Shown: positions 1-8,816, counted from the first letter of the stretch. The stretch is DNA of 64,000 nt from Glutamicibacter mishrai (GCF_012221945.1 NZ_CP032549.1:3038001-3102000), one strand, 5' to 3'. Program-made: numbers and translations. The notes: generated by a model not told the origin, from the sequence alone.

Positions 1-1921
1 CTGCTTCCAGGTGCGATGGGTTGGCAGCCAGGTAGACCTTGGTCTGGTTGCCGGCATCCGAGGTGTACGAACCCTCGGTGCCCAGGTGGTACTTGACGTC
101 GCCCGAACCCTGGACCGAGCCCGGGGTAGCGGTGCCTTCGAATTCGCGGAAGACCTGTGCGTAGGTCTTGCCGGCGATGTTGGTCAGCACGTTCAGGCGG
201 CCGCGGTGGGCCATGCCGATGGCGACCTCGTCCAGCTGGTCGTCTGCCGCATCGGAGATGATGGCATCGAGCAGTGGGATCAGCGATTCGCCGCCTTCGA
301 GGCTGAAGCGCTTCTGGCCGACGAACTTGGTCTGCAGGAAGGTCTCGAAAGCCTCTGCGGAGTTCAGCTTGCTCAGGATGCGCAGCTGTTCTTCGCGGGT
401 TGGCTTCGCGTAACGCGACTCCAGCTTGGCCTGGAACCACTCGCGCTCTTCCGGGTTCTGCAGGTGCATGTACTCGGTGCCGATGGTGCGGCAGTAGGCA
501 TCGCGCAGTGTGCCGAGGATATCGCGCAGCAGGGCGCGATCCTTGCCGCCCAAGCCGCCGGTGATCCACTCGCGGTCCAGATCCCACAGGGTCAGGCCGT
601 AGTTGTTGATGTCCAGGTCCGGGTGCTTGCGCTGGACGTATTCCAGCGGGTTGATGTCGGCCATCAGGTGGCCGCGCTCCCGGTAGGAGTTGATCAGGTG
701 CTGGATGCGAGCGACCTTGTTGACCTGCAGGTCGATATCGACCTGGTTGTCAACGGCCCAGCGAACTGGCTCGTATGGGATGCGCAGCTGCTCGAAGATC
801 TCGTCGTAGAAGCCCTGCTCGCCGAGCAAGAGGGATTCGACCAGCTTCAGGAACTCGCCCGAACCTGCACCCTGGATGACGCGGTGGTCGTAGGTGGAGG
901 TCAGGGTGATGTGCTTGCCGATGCCCAGGCGGGCCACGGTCTTCTCCGAGGAGCCGCGGTATTCGGCCGGGTATTCCAGTGCGCCGACGCCGATGATCGC
1001 GGCCTGGCCCTTGGACAGGCGGGGCACCGAGTGCACGGTGCCGATGCCGCCGGGGTTGGTCAGCGAGACGGTGGTGCCTGCGTAGTCGTCGGCGGTCAGC
1101 TTGTTGCCGCGCGCACGCTTGATCAAGTCTTCGTAGGTGGCCCAGAACTCGTTGAAGCTCAGGGTCTCGGCGGCCTTGACGTTCGGCACGGCCAGCATGC
1201 GGGTGCCATCAGGCTTTGGCATGTCGATGGCGATGCCGAAGTTCACGTGAGCCGGCTGGATTGCAGTCGGCTTCTTGTCGATCACATCGTAGGTGACGTT
1301 CATCGATGGGATCTGCTTCAGCGCACGGATCACGGCGAAGCCGATCAGGTGGGTGAAGGAGATCTTGCCACCACGAGCACGCTTGAGGTGGTTGTTGATG
1401 ACGATGCGGTTGTCGATCATCACCTTGGCCGGAACCGCGCGCACGGTGGTTGCGGTCGGCACGGTGAGGCTGGCATCCATGTTGGTAGCGATGGCCTTCA
1501 TTGGCCCGCGCAGTGGAGTGCGCTTTTCCTCACCGAAAAGTTCGGTGGAAGGGGCAGTCTTTGGAGCCTGAGCCGGAATCGGCGCAGTCTTCGGTGCTGG
1601 CTCTGCCTTCTTGGCCTCAGCGGCAGGCGCTGCGGCTGGTGCTGGCTTTGAAGCTGGTGCTGGCTCGGAAGTCCGGGCCTGGGCCGCGGCGCGTGGTGCG
1701 CTTTGCCCGGTCGTTGCGGGTGCTGCAGTAGTTGCTGCTGGCGCCGCTGGCGCCGGCTGCGCTGCCGGTGCCTTCTTGTCGGCGGCGAGAGATTCGAAAA
1801 TATCCCACCATTTCTTATCTACCGAGTTCTTGTCGACGAGATACTGTTCGAACAGCTCGTCTACTAGCCACTCGTTTCCACCAAACTCTTCAGTAAGTCG
1901 GTGGTGTGCTTGCTCTGGCAC
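1..1921 (-). CDS. kgd: Multifunctional 2-oxoglutarate decarboxylase/dehydrogenase Kgd (5' half, runs off window)
   Basis: Thiamine-diphosphate enzyme of the TCA cycle, combining 2-oxoglutarate decarboxylase with an E2-like acyltransferase domain. About 640 residues are present of a family length near 1,250. The N-terminus has the short E1-type helix ([13 protein letters not shown]), then an Ala/Pro-rich linker (about residues 45-110), then an acyltransferase domain whose YDHRVIQG motif lies near residue 345. The start of the dehydrogenase domain follows ([19 protein letters not shown]). GTG start chosen: GGGAAGAGG precedes it and the N-terminus matches the family. The C-terminal half lies beyond the left edge. 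Family identity is firm; the fused E2-E1 layout is typical of actinobacteria. Confidence 0.95.
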   Translation of the reverse strand, partial: MPEQAHHRLTEEFGGNEWLVDELFEQYLVDKNSVDKKWWDIFESLAADKKAPAAQPAPAAPAATTAAPATTGQSAPRAAAQARTSEPAPASKPAPAAAPAAEAKKAEPAPKTAPIPAQAPKTAPSTELFGEEKRTPLRGPMKAIATNMDASLTVPTATTVRAVPAKVMIDNRIVINNHLKRARGGKISFTHLIGFAVIRALKQIPSMNVTYDVIDKKPTAIQPAHVNFGIAIDMPKPDGTRMLAVPNVKAAETLSFNEFWATYEDLIKRARGNKLTADDYAGTTVSLTNPGGIGTVHSVPRLSKGQAAIIGVGALEYPAEYRGSSEKTVARLGIGKHITLTSTYDHRVIQGAGSGEFLKLVESLLLGEQGFYDEIFEQLRIPYEPVRWAVDNQVDIDLQVNKVARIQHLINSYRERGHLMADINPLEYVQRKHPDLDINNYGLTLWDLDREWITGGLGGKDRALLRDILGTLRDAYCRTIGTEYMHLQNPEEREWFQAKLESRYAKPTREEQLRILSKLNSAEAFETFLQTKFVGQKRFSLEGGESLIPLLDAIISDAADDQLDEVAIGMAHRGRLNVLTNIAGKTYAQVFREFEGTATPGSVQGSGDVKYHLGTEGSYTSDAGNQTKVYLAANPSHLEA

Positions 1922-2185
1922 GTGCAACGCCTCTTCCCTGATTTCTACGTTGTTCTAGCTTGAGCCGGTGGTCTTCCGAGGACGTGAATCGACCACTTCG
2001 GCTCACAAGATTTCTAGACCTGCGCACCAGTCTAGTTACTTTTACGCGCACTTGGCCACGGCACGTATGTAATCTCACGAAAGTGTCGTGTATAACATCC
2101 CGTTCGGCGTGGTAAAGCTACCGTTGAACGCCCCCATGTCGAAGTGGTGCGCAAAGGGGCATCATTCGATAGACTAAATCGCACT

Positions 2186-2344
2186 ATGGAATCACACTCT
2201 CCAAGCCGGTGTGCCGCCCACGGGCGCAGTGCCGGCCAACACAGTCCATGTTCAGCAGGTTCCGGCTCCCGATTGGAGCCTTCTAGTTGCCGTCGAATCG
2301 GCACTGAACCTCACACCCTCATGCCGATGAACAGGTGGTGGTAA
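2186..2344 (+). CDS. Candidate upstream ORF (52 aa) in the leader of the CNNM gene
   Basis: ATG lies a few bases after the transcription start predicted from TAGACT (2170-2175). The product would be rich in Ser, His, Arg and Cys and ends in two Trp codons (MNRWW) before TAA. Its stop lies within the hairpin at 2333-2350, six bases before the ATG of the next gene, an arrangement suited to translational coupling. No family is recognised. Coding status is uncertain: codon use is not distinctive and no Shine-Dalgarno sequence is seen. Confidence 0.25.
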   Translation: MESHSPSRCAAHGRSAGQHSPCSAGSGSRLEPSSCRRIGTEPHTLMPMNRWW

Positions 2345-2350
2345 CCACCT
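2333..2350 (+). promoter_or_regulatory. Hairpin abutting the CNNM start codon, containing its ribosome-binding sequence
   Basis: AGGTGGT (2333-2339) pairs perfectly with ACCACCT (2344-2350) around a four-base loop. The right arm ends directly at the ATG (2351), and the only Shine-Dalgarno-like sequence (AGGTGG) is in the left arm, so the folded form would hide it. The stop codon of the upstream ORF (2342-2344) is at the loop and right arm. Confidence 0.5.
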
Positions 2351-3673
2351 ATGGATTGGCTCTTCATACTTCTTGGCCTGTTGCTGATTCTCGGCACCGG
2401 CTTCTTCGTGGCCGTGGAATTCTCATTGGTCGCCCTTGATAAAAGCACGGTGCAAAACGCCGTCGAGCGCGGCGAACGCGGCGCCAAGCCTCTTCTTCAA
2501 TGCTTGACCTCGCTGTCCACCCAGCTCTCTAGCTGCCAATTGGGCATTACTTTAACCACATTGCTCACCGGTTACGTTCTGGAACCAGCGATGAGCTCTT
2601 TGCTGGAACCGCTCATGGAGCGGATCGGCATTCCTGAAGCAAGTTCCGTGGCGATCGCCGTGGTAGTCTCGTTGGTCCTGGCCACCTTGCTCTCGATGCT
2701 CATCGGCGAGCTGGTCCCGAAGAATATGGCCATCGCCCAGGCCATGTCCGTCGGCAAGCTCTTGGCTCGCCCGCAGCTGGTCTTCACCGCCATCTTCAAG
2801 CCAGCCATCGTGGTGCTGAACGGATTCTCCAACGCCGTGCTGCACCGTTTCTTCGGCCTGGAAGCCAAGGAAGAAATTTCGGCTGCGCGTTCGTCGCAGG
2901 AACTGGCCTCGCTGGTGCGCCGCTCGGCCCAACTGGGAACCCTCGACGTGCAGACCGCACGATTTGTGGAATCCACGATCGAGTTTTCCGAACGCACAGC
3001 GGCCGACGTGATGACGCCGCGTACCTCGATGTCCACCATCGATTCGCAGGCTCCGCTCTCCGAGCTGATCGAGGTCAGCGCCGATACCGGTTTTTCGCGT
3101 TTCCCTGTTATCGAGGGATCCAGCGATGAAATCCAGGGCATCTGCCATGTGAAGGCCGTCGTTTCGGTGCCACGTGAACGCCGGGCAGCCCTGCAGGTCG
3201 GTGAATTCGCTCGCGACGCGCTGTACGTCCCGGAGACCATCCACCTTGATGTGCTCCTGGAGCAGCTGCGTGCGGCTGAATTCCAGATCGCCATCGTGAT
3301 GGACGAATATGGTGGAACCGCCGGGCTGGTCACCTTGGAGGACCTTGTCGAAGAGATCGTCGGCGAAGTTTCTGACGAACACGACGAGGACGAAGAGGAA
3401 GCCGTCACCCAGCCCAACGGCAATTGGTTGTTCCCCGGAATGTTCCGGCCGGATCAGGTCAACGAGAATTTTGACCGCGAAGTGATTCCCGAGGAGTCCT
3501 CCTACGAGACCATCGGCGGATTCATGCTGGCCGAACTTGGCCGCTTGGCCGAGCTCAATGACCAGGTCGAGACCGAAAATGGCATCTTCACCGTAACCGA
3601 GCTTGATGGCCGCCGTATCGCCCAGGTTCGCTTCGAACCTTCGGCAACCGAGCAGGAGGCCGACAATGCATGA
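2351..3673 (+). CDS. CNNM/CorC-type membrane protein with CBS pair (hemolysin C family)
   Basis: Integral membrane protein of 440 aa with DUF21/CNNM transmembrane domain (about residues 1-190), a CBS pair (about 210-335) and a C-terminal CorC/HlyC domain (about 345-435) after an Asp/Glu-rich stretch (DEHDEDEEE). The family is linked to Mg2+/Co2+ or Na+/Mg2+ transport; substrate here is inference. The MIGELVPKN motif near residue 120 is the conserved family signature. It overlaps the start of a second family member by 8 bases, so the two are translationally coupled and may form a heteromeric transporter. An upstream ORF and a hairpin may control its translation. Confidence 0.9.
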   Translation: MDWLFILLGLLLILGTGFFVAVEFSLVALDKSTVQNAVERGERGAKPLLQCLTSLSTQLSSCQLGITLTTLLTGYVLEPAMSSLLEPLMERIGIPEASSVAIAVVVSLVLATLLSMLIGELVPKNMAIAQAMSVGKLLARPQLVFTAIFKPAIVVLNGFSNAVLHRFFGLEAKEEISAARSSQELASLVRRSAQLGTLDVQTARFVESTIEFSERTAADVMTPRTSMSTIDSQAPLSELIEVSADTGFSRFPVIEGSSDEIQGICHVKAVVSVPRERRAALQVGEFARDALYVPETIHLDVLLEQLRAAEFQIAIVMDEYGGTAGLVTLEDLVEEIVGEVSDEHDEDEEEAVTQPNGNWLFPGMFRPDQVNENFDREVIPEESSYETIGGFMLAELGRLAELNDQVETENGIFTVTELDGRRIAQVRFEPSATEQEADNA

Positions 3674-4739
3674 TTTCATGGGCCTGATCTGGCTGGTCGT
3701 ACTGCTGTTGTTCAACGCATTCTTCGTCGCCGGCGAATTCGCGGTGATGAGCGCTCGTCGTTCGCAGATTGAACCGCTGGCCGACGAAGGCAATAAGCGG
3801 GCGAAGATCGCGCTGTATGCCATGGAGCATGTCTCGGTGATGCTGGCTGTCTGCCAGCTCGGCATTACCGTCTGCTCGCTGCTGATCCTGAATATCTCCG
3901 AACCGGCTATCCACCACTTGCTGGCGGAGCCATTGACCATGATCGGCATGGCTGAGTCGGCGGCCGATACAGTTGCCTTCTTGATCGCACTGGTTCTGGT
4001 GACCTTCTTGCATGTCACCTTCGGCGAAATGGTGCCGAAGAACATCTCGGTATCCGTGGCCGACAAGGCCGTGATGCTGTTGGCCATGCCGCTGGTTGGC
4101 CTGTCCAAGGTGCTCAAGCCCATCACTTCGATGCTCAACGGCATAGCGAACTTGGTGCTTCATGCTTTCGGCATCGAGCCGAAGGACGAAGTGTCCAGTT
4201 CCTACACTGCGGCCGAGGTTCGATCGATCATCGACACCTCGTCGGAAGAGGGCACCTTGGATGAGGACAACGCCTTGCGCTTGACGAAGGCGCTGGAATT
4301 CTCCTCGGTGACCGCGCGAAGCTGCATGGTTCCCATGGATGACCTGTTCACCTTGGAATGGGGCGAAACAACCGCTCGCGAGTTCGAGAAGAAGGTTGGC
4401 AAGACCGGCTTCTCGCGCATGCTGATCACCAAGAACGATGTTCCGGTGGGCTACTGGCATGTGAAGGACGTGATGCTGATCGACGACGCGCATTCCACCC
4501 AGCCGCTGCGGGATCTTCCGCTGCACCCGCTGGGCAAGCTGGGGCAGGATACCGAGATCGAAGCCGCTCTGGAAGAAATGCGCCAGGAAGGCAACCATCT
4601 TTCGGTGGTTGTCGATGCTGCCGGCTCGGCAGTTGGCGTCGTCTTCCTCGAAGATGTGATCGAGGTGCTGGTGGGTGAAATTACCGACACCACCCGGAAG
4701 CGCACCTCCCCGCCGCGTACCGAGAAGCAGGGGAACTAG
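3666..4739 (+). CDS. Second CNNM/CorC-type membrane protein
   Basis: 357 aa, paralogous to the preceding gene: DUF21 transmembrane domain with the FGEMVPKN signature near residue 125, then a CBS pair ending in VFLEDVIEVLVGEI. It lacks the C-terminal CorC/HlyC domain of its neighbour, ending about 25 residues after the CBS pair. ATG at 3666 chosen because AGGAGG lies 7 bases upstream and the first residues (MHDFMGLIWLVV) begin the membrane segment; an in-frame ATG at 3603 would add 21 unrelated residues. Two-gene CNNM operons with one long and one short member are common in actinobacteria. Confidence 0.88.
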   Translation: MHDFMGLIWLVVLLLFNAFFVAGEFAVMSARRSQIEPLADEGNKRAKIALYAMEHVSVMLAVCQLGITVCSLLILNISEPAIHHLLAEPLTMIGMAESAADTVAFLIALVLVTFLHVTFGEMVPKNISVSVADKAVMLLAMPLVGLSKVLKPITSMLNGIANLVLHAFGIEPKDEVSSSYTAAEVRSIIDTSSEEGTLDEDNALRLTKALEFSSVTARSCMVPMDDLFTLEWGETTAREFEKKVGKTGFSRMLITKNDVPVGYWHVKDVMLIDDAHSTQPLRDLPLHPLGKLGQDTEIEAALEEMRQEGNHLSVVVDAAGSAVGVVFLEDVIEVLVGEITDTTRKRTSPPRTEKQGN

Positions 4740-4765
4740 GCGAAGCTCACCATCTGAGTGCGTAT

Positions 4766-4780
4766 TGCGAATGAATCGCA
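4766..4780 (+). promoter_or_regulatory. Candidate Zur operator
   Basis: A 15-base palindrome of the form TGCGA-ATGAA-TCGCA. It matches the actinobacterial Zur pattern TGNNAATGANTNNCA at every fixed position, and the perfect inverted repeat extends one base further each side (4765-4781). It covers the -35 area of the -10-like TAAGAT at 4786-4791. A zur gene lies 3.5 kb downstream and the next gene is a zinc-type ABC ATPase. The assignment is inference from motif and context. Confidence 0.65.
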
Positions 4781-4785
4781 ACTGA

Positions 4786-4791
4786 TAAGAT
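4786..4791 (+). promoter_or_regulatory. -10 element of the zinc transporter promoter
   Basis: TAAGAT, with TTGCGA (4765-4770) as a weak -35 at 15-base spacing. The start point would be near 4798, inside the left arm of the terminator hairpin at 4795-4820. Confidence 0.45.
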
Positions 4792-4794
4792 TGA

Positions 4795-4825
4795 CTGCGG
4801 CACCCCATCGGGTGCCGCAGTTTTT
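4795..4825 (+). terminator. Rho-independent terminator of the CNNM operon
   Basis: Perfect 11-base-pair stem (4795-4805 with 4810-4820), four-base loop, followed by five T. It would end transcription from the CNNM pair. A transcript starting near 4798 from the znuC promoter would lack the first three or so bases of the stem. Confidence 0.85.
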
Positions 4826-4868
4826 CGTCGCTGGCAAACCAATATCCGCGAAGTTTAGAAAGCAGTCC

Positions 4869-5702
4869 ATGTCATCTAGCCCCATTGTCCGCTTTGAGGA
4901 CGCGCGCTTGGCCTATGGGTCCCGTGTGCTCTGGGATGAGCTGAACCTGTCCATCGCGCCGGGGGAGTTTCTTGCAGTGCTGGGGCCCAATGGCTCCGGC
5001 AAGACCAGCTTTGTCAACACCATGCTGGGGACCACGTCGCTCAACAAGGGTTCTGTGTCGATCGGTGGCGCGCCGGTCCGACGAGGATCGGCAGCCGTTG
5101 GCCTGATTCCCCAGCAACGGCCCTTTGGCGATAATGTGCCGTTGCGCGCCCGCGACTTGGTAGCTCTCGGCCTCGATGGTTCCAAGCTCGGGATCCGCAT
5201 TGGACGCAACTCGGTTCGCACGCAAGTGGACGAGTTGCTGGACATGGTCGGAGCCAGCGGTTATGCCAACCGCCCGGTCTCCGATCTTTCCGGTGGCGAG
5301 CAGCAGCGTTTGCGCGCTGCCCAGGCCCTGGCTGGCAATCCGCGGGTGCTCCTATGCGATGAACCGTTGCTGTCGCTCGACCTGCATCACCAGCAGGCCA
5401 TCAGCGAAGTCATCCACCGCCAGGCTGCTGATCGGGGGAGTGCAGTCATCTTCGTGACGCATGAAATCAACCCGATTCTTCCTTACGTGGATCGTGTGCT
5501 GTATCTGGCTGAAGGCCGGTTCCATCTTGGAACCGTGGATGAGGTCATGCAGTCTTCGGTGCTCACCGAACTTTATGGTGCACCGGTTGAAGTGCTGCGG
5601 GTGAATGGGCGAATCGTCGTGGTCTCCGGCGAAGGGGCGCACGCTCTGCCAGCAGATGGCCATGACCACGCTGAAGACATTGACTTGGAAACCGGGAAGT
5701 AG
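4869..5702 (+). CDS. znuC: Zinc/manganese-type ABC transporter ATP-binding protein
   Basis: 277-aa nucleotide-binding subunit energising metal import with the permease encoded next. Walker A GPNGSGKTS at residues 39-47, signature LSGGEQQRL, Walker B LLCDEP and the switch His in FVTHEI are all present. ATG at 4869 chosen because the longer frame runs through the upstream terminator. The C-terminus carries a His/Asp/Glu-rich tail (HALPADGHDHAEDIDLE) that could bind metal. A Zur-like operator precedes it and zur lies downstream, so zinc is the likely substrate. No substrate-binding protein gene is adjacent. Confidence 0.88.
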   Translation: MSSSPIVRFEDARLAYGSRVLWDELNLSIAPGEFLAVLGPNGSGKTSFVNTMLGTTSLNKGSVSIGGAPVRRGSAAVGLIPQQRPFGDNVPLRARDLVALGLDGSKLGIRIGRNSVRTQVDELLDMVGASGYANRPVSDLSGGEQQRLRAAQALAGNPRVLLCDEPLLSLDLHHQQAISEVIHRQAADRGSAVIFVTHEINPILPYVDRVLYLAEGRFHLGTVDEVMQSSVLTELYGAPVEVLRVNGRIVVVSGEGAHALPADGHDHAEDIDLETGK

Positions 5703-5711
5703 GGGCAGGGC

Positions 5712-6572
5712 ATGAACTTTTCGGACTTCATCGACAAAGCTTTTAATTTTGACGATTACGCACAGCTGTTGCCGCTCGTCTACAACTCGCTTATTGCCGG
5801 CGCGGTCCTGGGCATCGTTGGCGGGTTGATCGGCATCTTCATCATGATGCGCGATATGGCGTTTGCTGTTCACGGAATCGCGGAGCTGTCCTTCGCCGGT
5901 GCTGCGTTTGCGCTGCTGATCGGCGCGGATGTGGTGACTGGATCGGTGCTTGGATCACTTATCGCGGCATTGATCCTCGGATTTCTGGGGACGAGAGCCC
6001 GTGACCGTAACTCGATTACCGGAGTCCTGATGCCTTTCGGGCTGGGTCTGGGTATCTTGTTCCTGTCGCTTTATGAGGGACGCAGTGCCAATAAGTTCGG
6101 ATTGCTCACCGGCCAGATTGTCGCGGTCGACAACCTCCAGCTGACCGGCATGCTGGTGCTGTCGCTCGTCGTGGTTCTCGCTTTGATCCTCGTTTGGCGT
6201 CCGCTGACCTTTGCTTCGGTAGATCCGGTGGTAGCCAATGCCCGAGGAGTGCGTACGTCGGGACTATCGATTTTCTTCATGGTGATCCTGGCGCTGGCGG
6301 TGGCAGTCACCATCCAGGTTGTCGGCGCCTTGCTGGTACTTGCTCTGTTGATTACACCGGCGGCCGCGGCGATGCGAGTCACGTCCAATCCTGTGCTTAC
6401 TGTGGTGCTGTCGATCGCTTTTGCGGAATTGGCAGTTGTTGGTGGCATTCTGTTGGCGCTGGCTGGCGCTCTTCCGATTAGCCCGTATGTCACGACGATT
6501 TCGTTCCTGATTTACGTCATCTGCCGTGGAATTGAATATGTGCGTTCTCCGCGACGGCGCCATCAGGTGTAA
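5712..6572 (+). CDS. znuB: Zinc/manganese-type ABC transporter permease
   Basis: 286-aa membrane protein of the ABC-3 family, with about eight or nine hydrophobic segments and the family stretch GIAELSFAGAAFALLIG near residue 60. It follows the ATPase by 9 bases and is co-transcribed with it. The C-terminus is basic (SPRRRHQV). Likely forms the membrane channel for Zn2+ uptake; the metal is inferred from the Zur-like box and the zur gene nearby. Confidence 0.9.
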   Translation: MNFSDFIDKAFNFDDYAQLLPLVYNSLIAGAVLGIVGGLIGIFIMMRDMAFAVHGIAELSFAGAAFALLIGADVVTGSVLGSLIAALILGFLGTRARDRNSITGVLMPFGLGLGILFLSLYEGRSANKFGLLTGQIVAVDNLQLTGMLVLSLVVVLALILVWRPLTFASVDPVVANARGVRTSGLSIFFMVILALAVAVTIQVVGALLVLALLITPAAAAMRVTSNPVLTVVLSIAFAELAVVGGILLALAGALPISPYVTTISFLIYVICRGIEYVRSPRRRHQV

Positions 6573-6586
6573 GTGCAACTTTTCCC

Positions 6587-6613
6587 ATCGCCCCAGTTCT
6601 GGACTGGGGCGAT
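6587..6613. terminator. Hairpin between convergent znuB and HNH genes
   Basis: 11-base-pair perfect stem (6587-6597 with 6603-6613), five-base loop. No strong T-run on either side, so it may act bidirectionally or rely on Rho. Confidence 0.6.
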
Positions 6614-6653
6614 TGGTGTATCCAACAGGTAATCAACGACTCTTCCATCCCCG

Positions 6654-8129
6654 TTATGCGGGGATATCCTCGATGCCGGGCGGACTGCTGCCCGTATCTG
6701 GTGGCCGGTTCAGCCATTCTTCGAAAGATCGCACCCAATCAGCTTCACTCATGCACTGCGGGTACGGCTTATGCGCGAAGCCCGTCGCAGGCGGCGCAGT
6801 GGAATGATAGGTCGGGCCCATTCCGGTCGCGATCTTCATCTCATGCGGGCCGGACGCGATGACGATTTCCTGCCATCCGGGGGTTTCCTTGGCCTGGTTG
6901 CAGAACTTGCACCGTCCGTCGGAGTTGATCACACAGGTATGCCCACCGAGATAGACCTGGGTGACATGGTCGTATTCTTCGATCATCCCGTCACAGAACG
7001 GGGTGCGGCACCCGCGGTCGCGCATCTTGATGAACTTCTTCATTTTCTCCGGGAAGATCCGCGCTTTGGAATCCATCGCGATCAAGTCTTTATCCCCTGG
7101 AGCGGTATAGAGGCGGATGAGTTCCACCGTGGCTTCGAGCTGTTCGATGAAGGCCGGGGAACGGGTTTTCGCCATTTCAGCCAGGGTCATGTTGTTGCTG
7201 ATCTCCTGGCCCGCGACCAGCTCCCGCGCGTACTGCGGTGCGATCACGCCGTACCCTTCGAGGTAGGCGGGCTGCCGGCCGCCGAGGAACAGGGTTTTGT
7301 CGGTCATGATCAGCCCGATGTTCAGGTTCACGGGCACCTTGGCGTCGGGGTTGGTGCAGAAGCTGGCGAGGTAGTCTGCTTCGATCTGGGCGCGGGTGCG
7401 TTCATCGCCTGCGGCTTTGAGGCTTTGGGATTTGGCTTTGATCGCGTTTTTCATGGCGATGCCGGCGGCCAGTGGCAGGTGCGCGTGCAGGTTCATGGTG
7501 CCGGTGGCTGGGTGGGCGGTGAATTTGACGTGGCGTTGCTCGTCGGCGGCTTTTTGCTCTTTGCACTGGTCGTCACTGCCGTAGGCGAGGGTGAAGTCCT
7601 TGACGGTGTCGCCGATTTTCCGGTTGCCTAGGTTGTGGAACATGGCCGGGTTCAGAGCGTAGAAGTCATCGAATTCTTTGCGACGCTCTGCTTTGACTCC
7701 GCGCAGCGGGGTGAGGATGGCGCGCATCTGTGTTTCGGTGTATTCGCCGCGGCTGTAGGCTGCGGCCAGGTGCGGGGTGTCGTTGAAGAGGATGCGGCAG
7801 TTTTCCAGGTAGGCGCCGTAGCCGTGGGGGTCTGCTTTGCGGGCCAGAGCGACGCTGGCGGCAGCGCCGCGGTTCAGCTGGGTGAATGTGCCTTTTTGGG
7901 TGTTGGTGCGGGTGATGTTGATTTCTGCTTGGTGGCTCAACGCGGCTTTGTGGTAGTCCGCGGAGGAGGTGAGGGTTTCGAGCAGGGAGATGGCTTCGAG
8001 GCATTCTTCGGTGGTGCCGTGTTCTTCGATCCGGGCCAGGTCGGCTTCCAGCCCGAGGACCATGGCGGTGTAGTTGCCGTGGTTCTCTGGGTTGGGGGTA
8101 CCCGTGCGGGGGATCGTTGTTTCGGACAT
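6654..8129 (-). CDS. DUF222/HNH endonuclease-domain protein
   Basis: 491 aa. The N-terminal two thirds fit the DUF222 domain and the C-terminus carries an HNH motif. Visible are a Cys pair (CRTPFC), the catalytic-type DH (EEYDHVTQ), GGHT, the Asn (CVINSDGRC), and a Cys pair with FCNQAKETPGW in place of the more usual C..HH..K. DUF222-HNH genes occur in many copies in Micrococcaceae; their biological role is unsettled. The start is set by a -10 box TAAAAT ending 6 bases before the ATG. The gene sits between the zinc permease and zur on the opposite strand to the permease, suggesting insertion into an older zinc locus. Confidence 0.85.
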   Translation of the reverse strand: MSETTIPRTGTPNPENHGNYTAMVLGLEADLARIEEHGTTEECLEAISLLETLTSSADYHKAALSHQAEINITRTNTQKGTFTQLNRGAAASVALARKADPHGYGAYLENCRILFNDTPHLAAAYSRGEYTETQMRAILTPLRGVKAERRKEFDDFYALNPAMFHNLGNRKIGDTVKDFTLAYGSDDQCKEQKAADEQRHVKFTAHPATGTMNLHAHLPLAAGIAMKNAIKAKSQSLKAAGDERTRAQIEADYLASFCTNPDAKVPVNLNIGLIMTDKTLFLGGRQPAYLEGYGVIAPQYARELVAGQEISNNMTLAEMAKTRSPAFIEQLEATVELIRLYTAPGDKDLIAMDSKARIFPEKMKKFIKMRDRGCRTPFCDGMIEEYDHVTQVYLGGHTCVINSDGRCKFCNQAKETPGWQEIVIASGPHEMKIATGMGPTYHSTAPPATGFAHKPYPQCMSEADWVRSFEEWLNRPPDTGSSPPGIEDIPA

Positions 8130-8135
8130 ATTCTT

Positions 8136-8141
8136 ATTTTA
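8136..8141 (-). promoter_or_regulatory. -10 box of the HNH gene, leaderless spacing
   Basis: TAAAAT on the minus strand, six bases before the ATG, with AAGACA (8159-8164) as -35 at 17-base spacing. Transcription would begin at or next to the start codon. Confidence 0.6.
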
Positions 8142-8268
8142 CGCCTGTTAGTCGAATATGTCTTCGAGTATTCGGTTGCGGGTGCATAACTTTTAGAACA
8201 TGGTAAAGTCGCATGTCAGACGAGGGTTTGACGGATCGTCGAGGCAGGAAAAGCTGGTTTGGCGGCAC

Positions 8269-8676
8269 CTAAGCAAGCTTTTTAGCGCGGCATTCGGCGC
8301 AGACGCCGTAGATCTCCACAGTGTGCTCGGGCTCGGAAAAATCATGTTCGGCGGCAACGCGCGCTGCCCAGCGTTCGACCGATGGAGCCTGTACCTCCAC
8401 GGTCTTCGAACAGGATCGGCAGACGAGATGGTGGTGATGGGTCTCGGTGACGCACTGGCGGAAACGGGCTTCGCCGTCGCCGCTGCGCAGAACATCGAGC
8501 AGGCCGTCGTCGGCCATGGACTGCAAGAGGCGGTAGACGGTCGCCAGCGAAACCTTCTTCTCGGAATCCTGCAACCAGCGATGCAGCTGCTGGGCCGTGG
8601 CGAAATCGTCGATCTCGCTCAAGGCCTGAGTGACAGCCAATCGCTGCTTGGTGATCCGGGTTTCTGGCTGGGACAT
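8269..8676 (-). CDS. zur: Fur-family zinc uptake regulator Zur
   Basis: 135-aa repressor: winged helix in the first 80 residues (TVYRLLQSMADDGLLD), then the metal and dimer domain with the His run THHHHLVC and two structural zinc Cys pairs (CRSC, CAEC). Zur rather than Fur is inferred from the adjacent zinc ABC genes and the Zur-like operator at 4766-4780. It would repress znuCB when zinc is replete. ATG at 8676 follows AAGGAA at about 13 bases, a long spacing; no better start is visible. Confidence 0.85.
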   Translation of the reverse strand: MSQPETRITKQRLAVTQALSEIDDFATAQQLHRWLQDSEKKVSLATVYRLLQSMADDGLLDVLRSGDGEARFRQCVTETHHHHLVCRSCSKTVEVQAPSVERWAARVAAEHDFSEPEHTVEIYGVCAECRAKKLA

Positions 8677-8816
8677 CTACGTGCACCATTCCTTGACTTC
8701 GATGTTCGTGGGCAAAGGGTCAATCTACTGAGCCAATCACCTGTGCTTCCACTCAATTTTAGCCAACTTTCCAAGATGATGCGTGTCTGGCGCTGGCACG
8801 GGCGGGGCGTGGAGCC

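Larger units (their letters stand above)
1922..2350. other. Divergent intergenic region with candidate promoter for the CNNM genes
   Basis: 429 bases between kgd and the first CNNM gene, with no convincing full-size gene. A TAGACT -10-like hexamer lies at 2170-2175 on the plus strand, which would start a transcript near 2182. A 52-codon ORF (2186-2344) and a hairpin at 2333-2350 follow and are listed separately. Longer minus-strand frames here have no ribosome-binding site and no recognisable domain. Confidence 0.45.

Noticed and set aside
2032..2304. Minus-strand ORF of 90 codons upstream of kgd
   Set aside because: No ribosome-binding site, no domain, and its composition looks like random GC-rich sequence across a promoter region.
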